Part shown: one piece after another, positions 22,385 through 33,274 of the stretch
How positions within the stretch are numbered: the first letter of the stretch is position 1
Layout: each line of letters opens with the position of its first letter
Origin: Gerris lacustris
Taxonomy: Eukaryota > Arthropoda > Insecta > Hemiptera > Gerridae
Assembly: GCA_951217055.1 (NCBI GenBank)
Contig: OX578283.1
Coordinates: 62,811,832 to 62,875,831 of the forward strand
Length of the DNA stretch: 64,000 bases
Direction: 5' to 3'
The notes under the pieces: generated by a model
Databases searched by the model: none
The model's input: the letters and a program-made list of their open reading frames with translations, nothing else
Told to the model about the DNA's origin: nothing
Program-made: the position numbers and the translations under genes

Positions 22385-22995
22385 AACAGGTCAAGTGTGT
22401 GCTAGTCAGCACACAGCGAGGGTCCTTAGGCAACCCTGTATAGTTTAACTAGTACCCTATTGATGGTGTTTTTTAGAATGCTAAAAAGCTTACTTTGAAC
22501 TATCCTATGGGTCTGATATTCTCAATGTTTTAAGAATATCAGATAAACTTCTGATAAAGTATTTTTTTGCCACTGAACCGGACTACAACCATATAAATAC
22601 ATCGAAAAGACCATAGTAATAAAAAAAACGTATTTTGTCAATAAAAAATAAAATAATATTTTTTTCGAAATTTCCAAAAAGTGGTATCTTTACTTTTGGT
22701 CGAAGAATGTTCAGGAATTTTTTGTAATCAGCTCGACGTACCCTTTTATATGATACCCTTCACGGTGTCAAAAATAAAATAAAATAAATTTAACCCTTAC
22801 ATTTTTTTACCTTAAGTTTTTTGAATTTTTTTTAAGTCGCTATATTTTCAAAATATGAGGGCAGGTACAAGACACATGCATGCCAAATTTCAAAGTGATC
22901 GGACAAAAGGTGTAGCCATGAGCAGGCGACCGGACGGACGGACAGAAACACGCATGAAAATATAAGGGCCCTTGGTTTTGCCTACGGACCCTAAA
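22385..22995 (+). repeat. Repeat F3, plus copy lacking the poly-G block
   Basis: Starts AACAGGTCAAGTGTGTGC, has the TGTGCTAGTCAGCACA hairpin, CACTGAACCGGACTACAACC and ATGCCAAATTTCAAAGTGAT, and ends TTTTGCCTACGGACCCTAAA. The two ends share inverted AGGGTCCG/CGGACCCT. Confidence 0.75.
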
Positions 22996-23296
22996 AACTA
23001 TACTTTCATCGTTTTCTTGACGAGTAAATCGTAAGTAAATAATTATTTCTTAAGTCTGCATATTTATTGTGTATATATATTTTATTGTTTTTAATAAATT
23101 TTAATTACTGTACTTCAATTAGTCAGCACTAAATTATTATATTTTACTACCTCGTAATTATTTGAAAATTCAATTTTGTTTTTGATTTTTTAATCTCTTT
23201 CCGCATTATATTCTTTCAAGATAAAATTTACATTCTATTTTTTATAGCGTCTTGGATAATAAAGTTTACACCAACTTTAACGAGATATGGTGAGTT

Positions 23297-23542
23297 ATGC
23301 CGGAGGACTCAGGCATTGACTTGGAGAGCGAAGAGGGTCACGTAGAACTAGATGAGGTCTCAGAGGAAGATGAAAATGACGATCCTGATATTGATCCCGA
23401 TTTCGATCCTGTTGAAGAGGATGCGTTACACGAGAATATTGTAGAATGTATAAGAAATGTATATACTCGAATGTTGTCTTTAAATGCTTACTTTTCATTG
23501 ACACTCAAAATATACCAGTTGATTTTGTATTATTCATATTAA
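23297..23542 (+). CDS. Acidic 81-codon frame, possible orphan exon
   Basis: I do not recognise this protein. Residues 1-48 are strongly acidic (MPEDSGIDLESEEGHV, then a D/E-rich tract DENDDPDIDPDFDPVEED), followed by an ordinary helix-like stretch HENIVECIRNVYTRML and a hydrophobic tail that looks like intron read-through. GC is higher and codon use more even over about 23290-23450 than around it. A possible acceptor (TTTTTTATAG at about 23247) and donor-like GTGAGT (23288-23293) lie just upstream, and GTATAAG near 23449 could be a donor. Acidic N-termini occur in many nuclear proteins and in some transposases, so it may be a remnant of either. The downstream hydrophobic codons are probably not coding. 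Confidence 0.3.
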   Translation: MPEDSGIDLESEEGHVELDEVSEEDENDDPDIDPDFDPVEEDALHENIVECIRNVYTRMLSLNAYFSLTLKIYQLILYYSY

Positions 23543-25544
23543 GTGATACTATTTTTATAGCATAATGCTATTAATCATTAATAAATGCATTATAATTAAC
23601 AAATAAATTAAAATTAAACCATAAAAAAATTAAAAGTAATAAAAAAAACGTTGATAGTGGTTTATTTCAATAAAATCTGACTATGGATGACACAAAAACA
23701 ACAACACTAACTCACTCTCCAGATAACCATGAACCGAACAGATGAAACGAGTGGAGTACTAGTCTCGGCGCATGCCCAGTCTCAGACGCGCAGGCGCACT
23801 TTAGGTTGGACATGCGCAGATACCAATGCTTTGCTCGTTTCCGCTGCTTCGACAAGGCTTAATGCACTTCTAAGATTACCATGTGTTTCTGGTTGGGGGA
23901 TTAATTATAACTTATTTATAATATTAATACGAAATGATATTAGTAGAATGGATTTGTTCGCCGGCCATAATTTGCATTAGAGAGATGACTAATAGGAATG
24001 TTAGTATGTGCAAAGACTGCTTTAGACAAGAGAGTTGTAGTTAAAGAGAACGTTCAACCAATGAGAAGATCTGAAAAGCTCTCGAGGGAGATTATGCAAC
24101 AAGCTCTGCTCCACATTGTTTGTTGTCTATCAATAGATAAATATTTAAAGGTTGAGAAACGTCTAACGTCAGTAGAGTCTAGATAAGAGCAAGAATTTCT
24201 CTCGGCATTTCCTTTCCATATCCCGCCGGCTAAACCCTCCGACTTTAAACCTGTTATGAGACGTCGTGTTCCCCTAGTTTCAACTTACCGCCTCTACAAA
24301 ATCGATATTCACCTGGCACAAGCCAATAACAACTAGACAAGGTTTGTCAGAGTAGGGAGACCTCTTAAATGGATTTCCCTAACTCGGGATTTTGCCACTG
24401 TGTCGAAGGCAAATCGAAGTTCCGGACGAAATTATTAGATTTTGCGTGAATCAAAGGGGAAAAGCAAGAGAACCGCATTCACAATACATTATAAAGCTAT
24501 TCAAGCAGGCAAACTTAGAAAGCTTGGAATACTACAGCAAATCATTTGTCGCTACCACATACATTGTGAAGGTATTTACCAACTGTACAACACTGGAGGA
24601 TCCCACCCCCCACTCTTCTAGTTGATTTTAAACGTGTCTCGTCGTCGTTTGTTTCCATTCTATTGTAATCGTATTGAATGGACTAACGAGTTACGATTTT
24701 CCCTTCACGTACCAGAAACAAACTTGACGTTTTAAAAGAATCCAATCCTAAAGCAAGAAGTGCACAGATAGCCAACTTTTATAACTAGAAAATAACATTT
24801 TAAGCGCCAGACTTGCAACAAAGCTTTTAATTGAACGTTTCTCTGTTTTTATTTTCTTTAACGTTAAACTGATAAAAAGGTTTGTAATAATATGATCTCT
24901 TTTAATCTAACACGAAGAAAGTACGGTGCTAAAGAAACTCTTTGAAATAATCCGACAGTAATTTAATTAACTGTATAATAAATTTATAAGGTAATTTATG
25001 ATCAGACATTTTCAAGACGTCCGCTTATCTCGATCCTTATTTTAGAATCTCCTTCTTTGCCGAAATATGAAGACAGGCCTACTTTCAACTAGATATATTA
25101 TAAAAACTAATTAAATGGAAGATAATCCGTCAAAAAAGAACATCATTAACAAATCAAGCACCTAAAGAGATTATAAAAATTACAAATTACACAAGTAAAC
25201 TCAACCGTAAATAAAAGTCTTTTAACACAAGTTTAATAAATAAATCAATATTCTGAAACAAGTTTTTAGTAATTAGTCTAAAATAATCTTTTTAAGTAAA
25301 AAAGCTTGAAAGATTCACGAAAAATTTATTTAAATGTTTTCTGTGTTAACAAAGAAATTTTTAATATTTATTCACTTTTATTAGTTTAACCGAAATTTAG
25401 ATAAGAAGTATTGAGAATAAATTTATATTAAGTGTGTTAAGAATAATCATAGCCCGAGGCGAACTCAAGAAATTAATGTTATCTATCAATTTGTCCCCCA
25501 AAAAAACCTAAGTAAAAGGTGAAAAAGCCAATTATCAAAAACTG
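23543..25544. other. Unassigned, with a small CpG-bearing patch
   Basis: 23755-23835 contains CGGCGCATGCCC, GACGCGCAGGCGCAC and CATGCGCAG, unusual for this AT-rich window and reminiscent of NRF-1-type promoter motifs. Short frames at 23729-24186 and 24392-24625 are not recognised. 24640-25544 is AT-rich with nothing seen. Confidence 0.35.
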
Positions 25545-26423
25545 TTCTGACGATTTTTTCAGACAGCTGCAAATCGAAAACGAGATGTAATAGCATCTGA
25601 TCAAGTACAGGAACATCTTTTACTCCTGGAAACCTGGCTCAAGAAATGGAGGATAAAAATTAATGAAAACAAAATTGTCCATGTGACGTTTAGTTTAAGA
25701 CATGGCATATGTGAACCAATATTCCTTAACCAAATTCCTATCCCTCACTCCAGTTCTGTTCGCTACCTTGGATTACACCTAGACCGCCGTTTGACCTGGG
25801 CACACCACACAAAACTTAAACGACAAGACTGCAACTGACGCTACAAACTTTTACATAGATTTCTACACTATACATCTAAACTCAGCACACATAACAAATT
25901 ACTCATATATAACACAATAATTAAGCCTATATATGGTCATACGGTATTGTACTCTGAGGTTGCACCAAGCTTTCCAACTCCTAACGTATCCAATCCCTAA
26001 AGTCCAAAATCCTAGGAAGAATAGACAACGCTCCTTTTTATGTTTCTAACATAACCCTTCACAATGACCTTAAAGTCCCTTTCGTCCACGACCTAGCCAT
26101 ATCCCGATACAAATCCTTTCATGACACCATATCCCAACATCCCAATCCTTTAATCCACAACCTATCATTACCATTCATTCCTGGAAATCCTCCTAGACGT
26201 CTAAAGAGCCAGTGGCCACGCGAGTTATTGAACAATACTTAACTATTTTTTTATTTTTTTTTATTTATGTAATATCTCAAGTCAGTATCTGTGAGTACTG
26301 TTAATGGACAGTCCCTCACTTCATGTCAATCATGTCAATGTAACAACACGCATCAAAATTGCTTATAACATGTGTATTGTGTATTATGTAGTTGCAATTT
26401 TCAAATTAAATTTAAAAAAAAAA
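25545..26423 (+). pseudogene. Jockey-type non-LTR retrotransposon, 3' remnant with broken RT frame
   Basis: Starting at the end of the RT palm (a degraded x-D-D at about 25545-25553), the plus strand reads the segment after the catalytic motif of Jockey elements. Recognisable pieces are LLLLETWLKKWRIKINENK, RHGICEPIFLNQIPIP, SSVRYLGLHLDRRLTWA, then after a stop HNKLLIYNTIIKP and later SRYKSFHDTISQHPNPLI. It ends near a tryptophan-rich LKSQWPRELL. A frameshift after the DD, a stop after about 100 codons and further shifts break the frame. A non-coding 3' tail ends in an A-rich tract at 26409-26423. Everything upstream of the palm, including the endonuclease, is gone. This is an old dead copy, more decayed than the LINE at 55.5-57.8 kb. 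Confidence 0.85.
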
Positions 26424-26844
26424 GAGATGTAACCTGTTGAACATTTTTTTAAAAATATATTTTTAATAATAAATTGATTCTGTATCATAATACACTTAGG
26501 AAAATTTAGAGTGAGTTGGTCAAACTTTTTTTTTTTACATTCTAAACTGTAAACAAATTGAATTATCTAACTACGAGTATGAATTCAAAATTAAACTGAT
26601 TTTCGACTTATGTACATTTTATACAGTTCTTTCTGAAGCAAAAATGTCTCTTGCCTTTTCAGATAGCGCAGAAATACAGCTTCCCCCCCCCCCCCCCCTT
26701 CAAAAAAAAAAAAAAAAACTGTCACACACAGACCTTTCACATCTACACTGCTTCTCTCATTCATTGATTTTGATGTCATTTCAAGTTCTATGAATTGTTT
26801 TTATATATTAATTTTTGACAGTATTTTATATATAGAAGTTTTTA

Positions 26845-27365
26845 GTCCAGGAGATATCGTGCAAAAAAAAATATGACTAACATCAAGAATTTTGTGTACA
26901 AGTTAATCTTTTGGTGCCATTTAAGGATATGTGGTCGGCTAAGTTCGTCCGCAAGACATAAATGGGCAAAAGGCATTTAAAAGCAGCCATGTGCCACCCT
27001 TTATGGTGGACAATGTGATTTGCATGATCCTGAGTACAAAATTAGTTAGTAGACCAAAAATCAAGTTCATGTTAGTTTGTCCTTGGGAAGTCAACTTGGA
27101 GGACAACTTGGAGGTATACAAATATTGCTCCAAATCAAAGTGATCACCGATTTAGTGACAAACTAAAATCAACTCATTTTGTATTCAGGAATATGATAAT
27201 CACATGGTCTGCCAAAATGGGCGGGACATGGCCGCTCTCCAATAGTTTGTTCATTTCAAATGCCTATTGGCAAGCTATGTCCCGCGGACGAACTTAACCG
27301 ACCACATATTCTTAAAAGACACCAAAAGATTTACTTATACATAAAATTTTCGCTATCTCCTGGAC
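26845..27365. mobile_element. Foldback MITE, 521 bp, with TA flanks (Tc1/mariner-like candidate)
   Basis: The outer ends GTCCAGGAGATATCG and CGCTATCTCCTGGAC are inverted with one mismatch and are flanked by TA on both sides (26843-26844 and 27366-27367). The inverted repeat continues inward with interruptions for about 150 bp, through ATCTTTTGGTG, ATATGTGGTCGGCTAAGTTC, GTCCGC and GGCATTT. The TA duplication suggests the Tc1/mariner group, but TA is short and the interior encodes nothing. Confidence 0.65.
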
Positions 27366-27367
27366 TA

Positions 27368-28007
27368 TTAAATCGTCCATTTTTTTTTGTTGCAGTGGTA
27401 TTTTCAAAGATGAAAATATTCAAAAATTAAACGCTCTTATCTAAGAATTTAAATGTTTTCCATATTTTTAAGAAAACACAAACATAATAAATACACATAC
27501 AGAGATATAACGTTATTGCAAATTCTTTAGGATATGAAATAGTTCAGACTCTAATATTGTACACTTCTAAGTCTATGACTTAGAACTTAGAAAAAGGAAA
27601 AAGTAAAGGAAGAAAAAAAATCATTAAAATGAAAAATTGAACTGAAAAATTGTCTGAAACAGAGTCAAAGAAAAAAAACTATTTTAGCAAGACATTATTT
27701 ATTGTCAAGGTTTTGGTTGACTTCCAGCTGCGGTCAGAAGAAAAAATAATGTTATTAAAAATAAAGGAAGGGGCAACGGAGGGGGGGGAGGTGTTGTGTC
27801 GAGGAGCCAACCCCTCAATTATCATCCATTTTCACAAACCTCTTTCCCAGACGCATCACAGTTGCTAGATCTTTAATAATAGTAAAGTAACCCTCGACCA
27901 TTTTTACCGTTATGCACGACAGGCATAAAGAATATCAGTATTTATTGTTCCCTCTATTTTTAAATTATTTAAAAAACAAAGCTTTACTAGGTAGGATATC
28001 GTCTGAT
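27368..28007. other. Unassigned sequence
   Basis: Contains a G-rich patch (27775-27800). No gene seen. Confidence 0.5.
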
Positions 28008-28740
28008 TACTACGTTTTTATTAGCTTGCTTTCTTGTTTGTTTGTTTGTTTGTCCGGTACAAATCTTGCAAACGATTTTTGACTAACTTCCCGAATAGCT
28101 AGGCACTTGAAACTTTTAGAATAGCTCAGAACACGATGACAATGCATTATTTTAATACTTATAGCCATCTTTCAGCAGAATTTAATTCTTTTTCAGCAAA
28201 TTTTGCTCTATGGAAAGTTAGTTCGAAAAAAATCCGCTAGTTATTTTATTTGTTTTGAAGTATCCCATACTTTTACGATCTTCATTATGACGGGTTTCAA
28301 ATTTGTGATTTTTTATTGAGGTAAACATTGAATGACAGCTAAAAAGAATAAGTAAACAAAGAAATATATTAATTGACGTATGACAACCAGGTGAGCCCAC
28401 ACTTGTGTACTAGATATTGGTTTATTTTTTCTATATCTGTAGTACTTCTTTACTTGTACTTATTTTTCTTCTCTTACCCTCCCCTACACAGGGCCATATC
28501 GATGGCCACGGTTTAGATTCGGTGTTGGTGAGATCCGTTGTTAAATGATTTGTCCTTTTATAGGTTTAAGATGACCCTCTAGATGGTTGTCATTTGTGTG
28601 AAGTCAATAAATTCGGAACTATTTATATTTCACTAACATTTTATATAACAATAAAAATTATATTATCAACATAACATATTATGATTCAAAATAAAATTAA
28701 AAACGTAGTATATAAAAAGTTCTTTTTATCTTGTAATATT
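28008..28740 (+). repeat. Repeat F6, uninterrupted plus copy
   Basis: Inverted 13-mers TACTACGTTTTTA (28008-28020) and TAAAAACGTAGTA (28698-28710) bound about 703 bases. Similarity to other copies continues about 30 bases past the right one. It includes (GTTT)n, CAGAACACGATGACAATGCA and AAATTCGGAACTATTT. No gene. Confidence 0.7.
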
Positions 28741-30899
28741 TAGATATTAGCTTAACCGCAAGAATAATAGATTTCCTGTGAACACATATTATACAATGCA
28801 CAACATGATAGGACTCAATTAATGAACAAAGATAGGCAGATAGGCATGTAATAAAACCGAAACAGCGGAATAACAAGTCAACATAACATTAGAGACGAGG
28901 ATGTAGGTGAATCTGTGCATAATTCATCAGGGGAATGCATTTCAAGGAGGGGGGGATGTAGCTAGGGGCTGACCAACAGATGTTAGACTAAAATCATTCT
29001 CAGCATACTAAACAGCTTGCTTTGCACATGCCAATTAGGATTCAGCAATCTGTGATCAGTCCACCCCTACCCTCAGTCACTACTGAACATAAACACTATT
29101 CCACATCTTCATTATATCATCCTCTTTGAAGAGCCAACCCTAGCCTAAATATACAATAGACAGAGTAATGGTACCGGAATCATCACGGTATAATGTAGGT
29201 AAAATTACTAACCCATATCAAACAAAATTATGATAGTGAAAGTAGAAGCAAACCAATTTATAGTAGTTGAAATGTGTGCTAAAGATAACAATTTAGGATA
29301 AAATACAAAGTTAGGAAAAAAATAAAATCCTTGCATACGAGTCTGCAAGACAGTGAGACATTTTCATGTAACGCTTTTCAAGTTTATGTGTCTATGTAAA
29401 GACATGACAATGTCAAAAAAAATTAAGAGTTCAGTTTTCGCGTTTGTATATCAGGAATTAAATCGAATATATGTTGTGCACGAAGAAAGAAAGTACTTTT
29501 CTTCTTTTCAATTTTATTAAGAAGTAATATTTTAGCTTCTTCATCCATATTTTAATAATACTTAAAGAAACGTGACATACAATAGAATAGACATGGCCCG
29601 ACTGAGGCTAACTCTTACTTAAGACTGAATACAAGGTATTACATACATAAGAGGGGAGAAGAGTGAGTCAAAGGTGGGGGAACAAGACGCGAAGGGAACC
29701 AACCTGTCCAAGGCCAAGCAAACATGCCTATAAGGACGGTAAAAACTCGGGATTAAACAAGACTAGACTGGACTAGACTATGCAACTACGAACTACCTCC
29801 TGCAACGGCCTAGTTTCCTGCTAGCAGTGGAACTCTTTTCGACTTACAAAGCGCGGCAGGGAAAGGCACTACAGCTGGAGACTAGATTTCACACCTCCTA
29901 TAGCTTTCTAACTCCCTGTTATACTTTTCTGAGTTTTTAAGCTAAAAGTAACGTAACGCTTTTTGAGTTATGTACCATTGTCTAAAAATGAAAATCTCAA
30001 TATTGTGTTGAACATGGCCAGTAAGATTGTATGGTACATAATCTAACATTTTTCAGAGACAGGATCAAATCTTGAAATACTGATGGACACTACTAGTTTG
30101 AGATGTGCGGAATACCCAACCTAGAGAAAACGTAATATTCGAAATTCATGTCCACTGGAATATGTCCAGATATCCCCATGACAACTAGAATGACGAGCAA
30201 ACCGACTGCATCTAACTTATTACCCTAGACAACGGTGTTGATAAATTCGTTTTCTGATGCCATGGGAATGTGAATGCAGCAATAATTTTCTCCATATGAG
30301 CAGTAGAGTTCCTTAATTGTGAGTATAGAATGAAACCTCTCCAATAAAGTAACGTCATTGTATAAAGCCAGCTTTGTGGTAATATTCAGTGCTTGACGAA
30401 GAAATCAATAGATGAAGATGACTATTAGTGGCGAAATTCTGGATTTTGTACAACCAAGTTGATTTCAATGGAGAGACGTACTTCTTTATTCCTTCACAAT
30501 AATATTTGTGATAAAGGAATCACAGCAGTACATAGATACAGTACTTAAATTCAACAAAATCTTTAGCTCGTGAAACGTTGTTGTTTAATAACAATTTGGA
30601 CAATGGAAAATGTGTAAATATAAAAATATTGAAGATTACAAAAAAGAAAATGTTATTTTTATAATCTCAGATTATAAACTGCACTTTAAACGCCTCATCG
30701 AAATAATACCTGATGCAATCAAATAGGTACATTTAAAATAAATGATTATATTAAATTAATAAACATCTAAAATTATATCATCAAAAAAACATTTAGAATA
30801 TTCTACTTCATGAATATGCTTTAAACATGAAAATGGTTACGCATTTGTAAATGAAAATATGATACAACCATAAATTAAAAAAAATAAAAATAAACTGAC
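28741..30899. other. Probable receptor intron, otherwise unassigned
   Basis: This lies directly downstream (minus sense) of the receptor exon, so it should be intron if that call holds. It is less repetitive than its surroundings, but I see no further exon. Minus-strand reading near 30100-30250 is open for about 45 codons without splice support. Confidence 0.4.
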
Positions 30900-31001
30900 C
30901 TATTTTGATAACAGGCGGTAGGGCGATGGACTGAGCCACTAGAGCCAGCCATATGGTCAATATCATCTTACCAACATGACGGTCACCTTTCAGTACATCC
31001 T
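30900..31001 (-). CDS. Signal-peptide exon of a putative kainate-type ionotropic glutamate receptor (partial gene)
   Basis: On the minus strand a splice acceptor (TGTTACAG, ending at 31002) opens a 102-base exon. After 35 non-coding bases, an ATG at 30966 starts 22 codons plus one base, closed by the donor ATAG|GTCAGT at 30900/30899. The peptide has a short hydrophobic core (ILTIWLALVAQSIA) and ends in LPPVIKI, with a glycine codon split by the intron. Seen directly: the signal-peptide character, both splice sites, and two tiny upstream ORFs in the 5' part. Family knowledge: insect kainate receptors commonly begin with a signal peptide followed by a PPVI[R/K]IGAIF segment that opens the amino-terminal ligand-binding domain. 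Inference: this is the first coding exon of such a synaptic membrane receptor, so DNA on both sides would be intron. No second receptor exon was found by eye. A chance match is unlikely but possible because the peptide is short. Confidence 0.65.
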
Positions 31002-31154
31002 CTGTAACATAACAACACGAAATAATTAATTTAGTGGGTGTGAATGACTGCCATCTAAATTAACCCCTTCACAGGAGTACAATCTGCACAAAAGTGCAAT
31101 GCCTACAAAATTAACATTTTCATTTGAATAAATAAAACTATAAATAGACAAATA

Positions 31155-31272
31155 GAACTAATTTTAGGGTATCGAATACTTCTTTGGATTCTTACTCCCC
31201 TATGATTTCTAGAATTTAAGTGACTTTGACTATATAACTATTAAGACAAAGGGATGCCTACTACAATATACT
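31155..31272 (+). repeat. Repeat F8 fragment
   Basis: ACTTCTTTGGATTCTTACTC, AAGTGACTTTGACTATATAA and TTAAGACAAAGGGATGCC, as at 16310-16400 in complement. Confidence 0.45.
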
Positions 31273-31405
31273 TTCAATCAAATTAAAATGATCAATAACT
31301 ACGGGAAACATACAAAAAAATAGACCCCGCACCGGGACTTGAACCACGGGTTCTCCTATTAATCCGTTACAAGTGCTCTTACCAACTGAGCTATATGGGA
31401 GAATG
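31273..31405 (-). mobile_element. tRNA-derived SINE, minus copy
   Basis: On the minus strand the A box TAGCTCAGTTGG (31382-31393) and B box GGTTCAAGTCC (31335-31345) sit in a tRNA-like head. A tail TCCCGTAGTTATTGATCATT... follows. The A and B boxes are the internal RNA polymerase III promoter. A matching tail at several loci shows it is a SINE, not a working tRNA gene. Confidence 0.7.
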
Positions 31406-31589
31406 ATTTTTCTCCGTCGTTACCGATACAAATTCCCCGAATCCAAGCTTTCAATCATTTCTACAAATCTAGCAAGCCAAATATTCACGGCAATAGAACT
31501 AGATCGAGAATTAACACTTATAATTATAAAGTACTCAATTAGTACCTGTACCTAGTTCAATCTATTAGAAATTCAAATTTTTAAGTTTT

Positions 31590-31745
31590 AAGTGGTAAGA
31601 CCACCTGTAACGGATTAATAGGAGGACCCGTGGTTCAAGTCCCGGTGCGGGGGTCTATTTCTCTGTATGTGTCCCGTAGCTATTGATAATTATAATTTGA
31701 CTTAAAGTAAAATTTAATCTTTCCGTAGTATGAATACTACCAAAA
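31590..31745 (+). mobile_element. tRNA-derived SINE, plus copy, inverted relative to 31273-31405
   Basis: TGTAACGGATTAATAGGAGG, then the B box GGTTCAAGTCC (31630-31640), CGGTGCGGGGGTC, and the tail GTGTCCCGTAGCTATTGATA continuing to CCGTAGTATGAATACTACC. The A-box end is degraded. It forms an inverted pair with the copy about 190 bases to its left. Confidence 0.7.
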
Positions 31746-32582
31746 ACTTAAAAATTTTAATATACTTTCGGACAAAGGAATATCCATCTTCTATTTTTAT
31801 AAGAGGAGACAAAGTCTAAAGAAGAACTTTGCGTACACGAACTTTAGATTGTTACTTCCTGGTGATTTATTTACCATCATTTTGTCAAAAACATCAACAT
31901 TGTGCGTGTACCTCCTCCTAATACTAACTAACTTCATGTTCACAATACCAAGGAAACCCTTCATACGGGAAACTTCACGCACAAACATTTTATTATAAAA
32001 TCAACTGAGAGTACTTAAGTAAAAGGTTAAAACATTCTATGTTTAATTTTATAAATGATAAATATGCAGAGTTGAAGCTAATTCCTCTATACACAAGCTC
32101 AGACCAGTAAAAGGACTTAAGTTAAAGTAGGCAAGTCCAATTTATACCCTAGGATTAGGGTCAGGGTAGTAAGGAGAAATGTTTCGGTTAAGCCTCACAT
32201 GTTAGTCTGTTTTAGTAAACATTGACTTTTAGCATTTGGGCCATCTTCTCGACCCTGCAAACTTTACGCATACAAATTACTTTATATTGATTGAAATATA
32301 AATTGAAAGAGATTCTATAAGCGAGTAACTTAGAAACCAATTAGAAGTGTGAGCTGTAAGTCTTATTAATTGAAATAAAACATCTTCGAGGAAGTGCCAT
32401 GAATAAAAGTATATAGGTTTTCTTATTCTATGTAACCTTACATCGAAAAGTACTGGATATGGTGATTAGCCAGGCGTCTTAAAAAAATCGGTCCGAGACA
32501 AATCAAAAGGACTTTGTCATATTGTTGAAACTACATTTAAATTCTATAGTATCTCATTTATTTTATTTTTTTTAAAAATAAA
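31746..32582. other. Unassigned sequence
   Basis: AT-rich; a 63-codon minus frame (31797-31988) lacks support. Confidence 0.5.
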
Positions 32583-33149
32583 GTAGACTGCCAATTAGTG
32601 TGGCACATAGCTTCCTCGCATCCTATCATGTACTTTATCGTTATATTAGCATTAAAATTATTGTTATATTATTTTATTGTTATATTGTTTATTGTGTAAA
32701 AACTATTAATAGTTTATAGCAATCTTTACCACTTTATAGCGGTGTCAATGTTGGTTTCACTAAAAAAATGTTTGTCTCATTGAATAGATGAAGTTAGTTT
32801 TTTTTTATCCGACCTCAAAGTCCAATTTTAAATGTGAAGTTCACGTTTACGTGAGCGTTACGCGTGAAAGCTTGGACGAATAACATTGTCCAACGTACTC
32901 GTCCTGGGCATTGGTAAAATGAATATGTCTACCAAATTTCAAAAAAATCAGTCGACATTTACTCAAGTTATTGTCATACGTTTCATAATTCGCTGACACA
33001 CAGACAGACACGAGCCAAAAAATATTCGCTGATGTCTAAAACGGATTTCTGTCTTGGATTTTTTAAAATCGGAGACATAAAAGTTATTCGTTCTCAAAAG
33101 TGAACACAATGCTTCCGTTACCTTCGGTAAGCTTGGAAGCAACTATCAT
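32583..33149 (-). repeat. F1 ends flanking an F2 segment (chimeric repeat)
   Basis: 32583-32640 is one F1 end (TGCCAATTAGTGTGGCA, minus orientation) and 33000-33149 is the opposite F1 end with the CCTTCGGTAAGC hairpin. The middle (about 32730-32985) is instead minus-strand F2, including GTTTACGTGAGCGTTACGCG and GGGCATTGGTAAAATGAATA. Confidence 0.65.
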
Positions 33150-33164
33150 TCATTTGGTATAATA

Positions 33165-33225
33165 TTTATTTTTTACTTTCTCATATAAAGAGAAAGTATT
33201 GTGATGGCACGAATCGGCCCAGCAG
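33165..33225 (+). repeat. F4 hairpin segment
   Basis: ACTTTCTCATATAAAGAGAA then AGTATTGTGATGGCACGAA, abutting the F3 copy that starts at 33275. Confidence 0.55.
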
Positions 33226-33274
33226 TTTAGTCTCCAGGCCTCTGCACAGACAGACGACAGACGACAGAAAGACA

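Noticed and set aside
30105..30245. Possible further receptor exon on the minus strand
   Set aside because: About 45 open codons with a hydrophobic stretch, but no acceptor or donor and no resemblance to the receptor ligand-binding domain.
31326..31400. Functional tRNA gene on the minus strand
   Set aside because: Same SINE tail, weak acceptor stem, and an inverted partner copy nearby.
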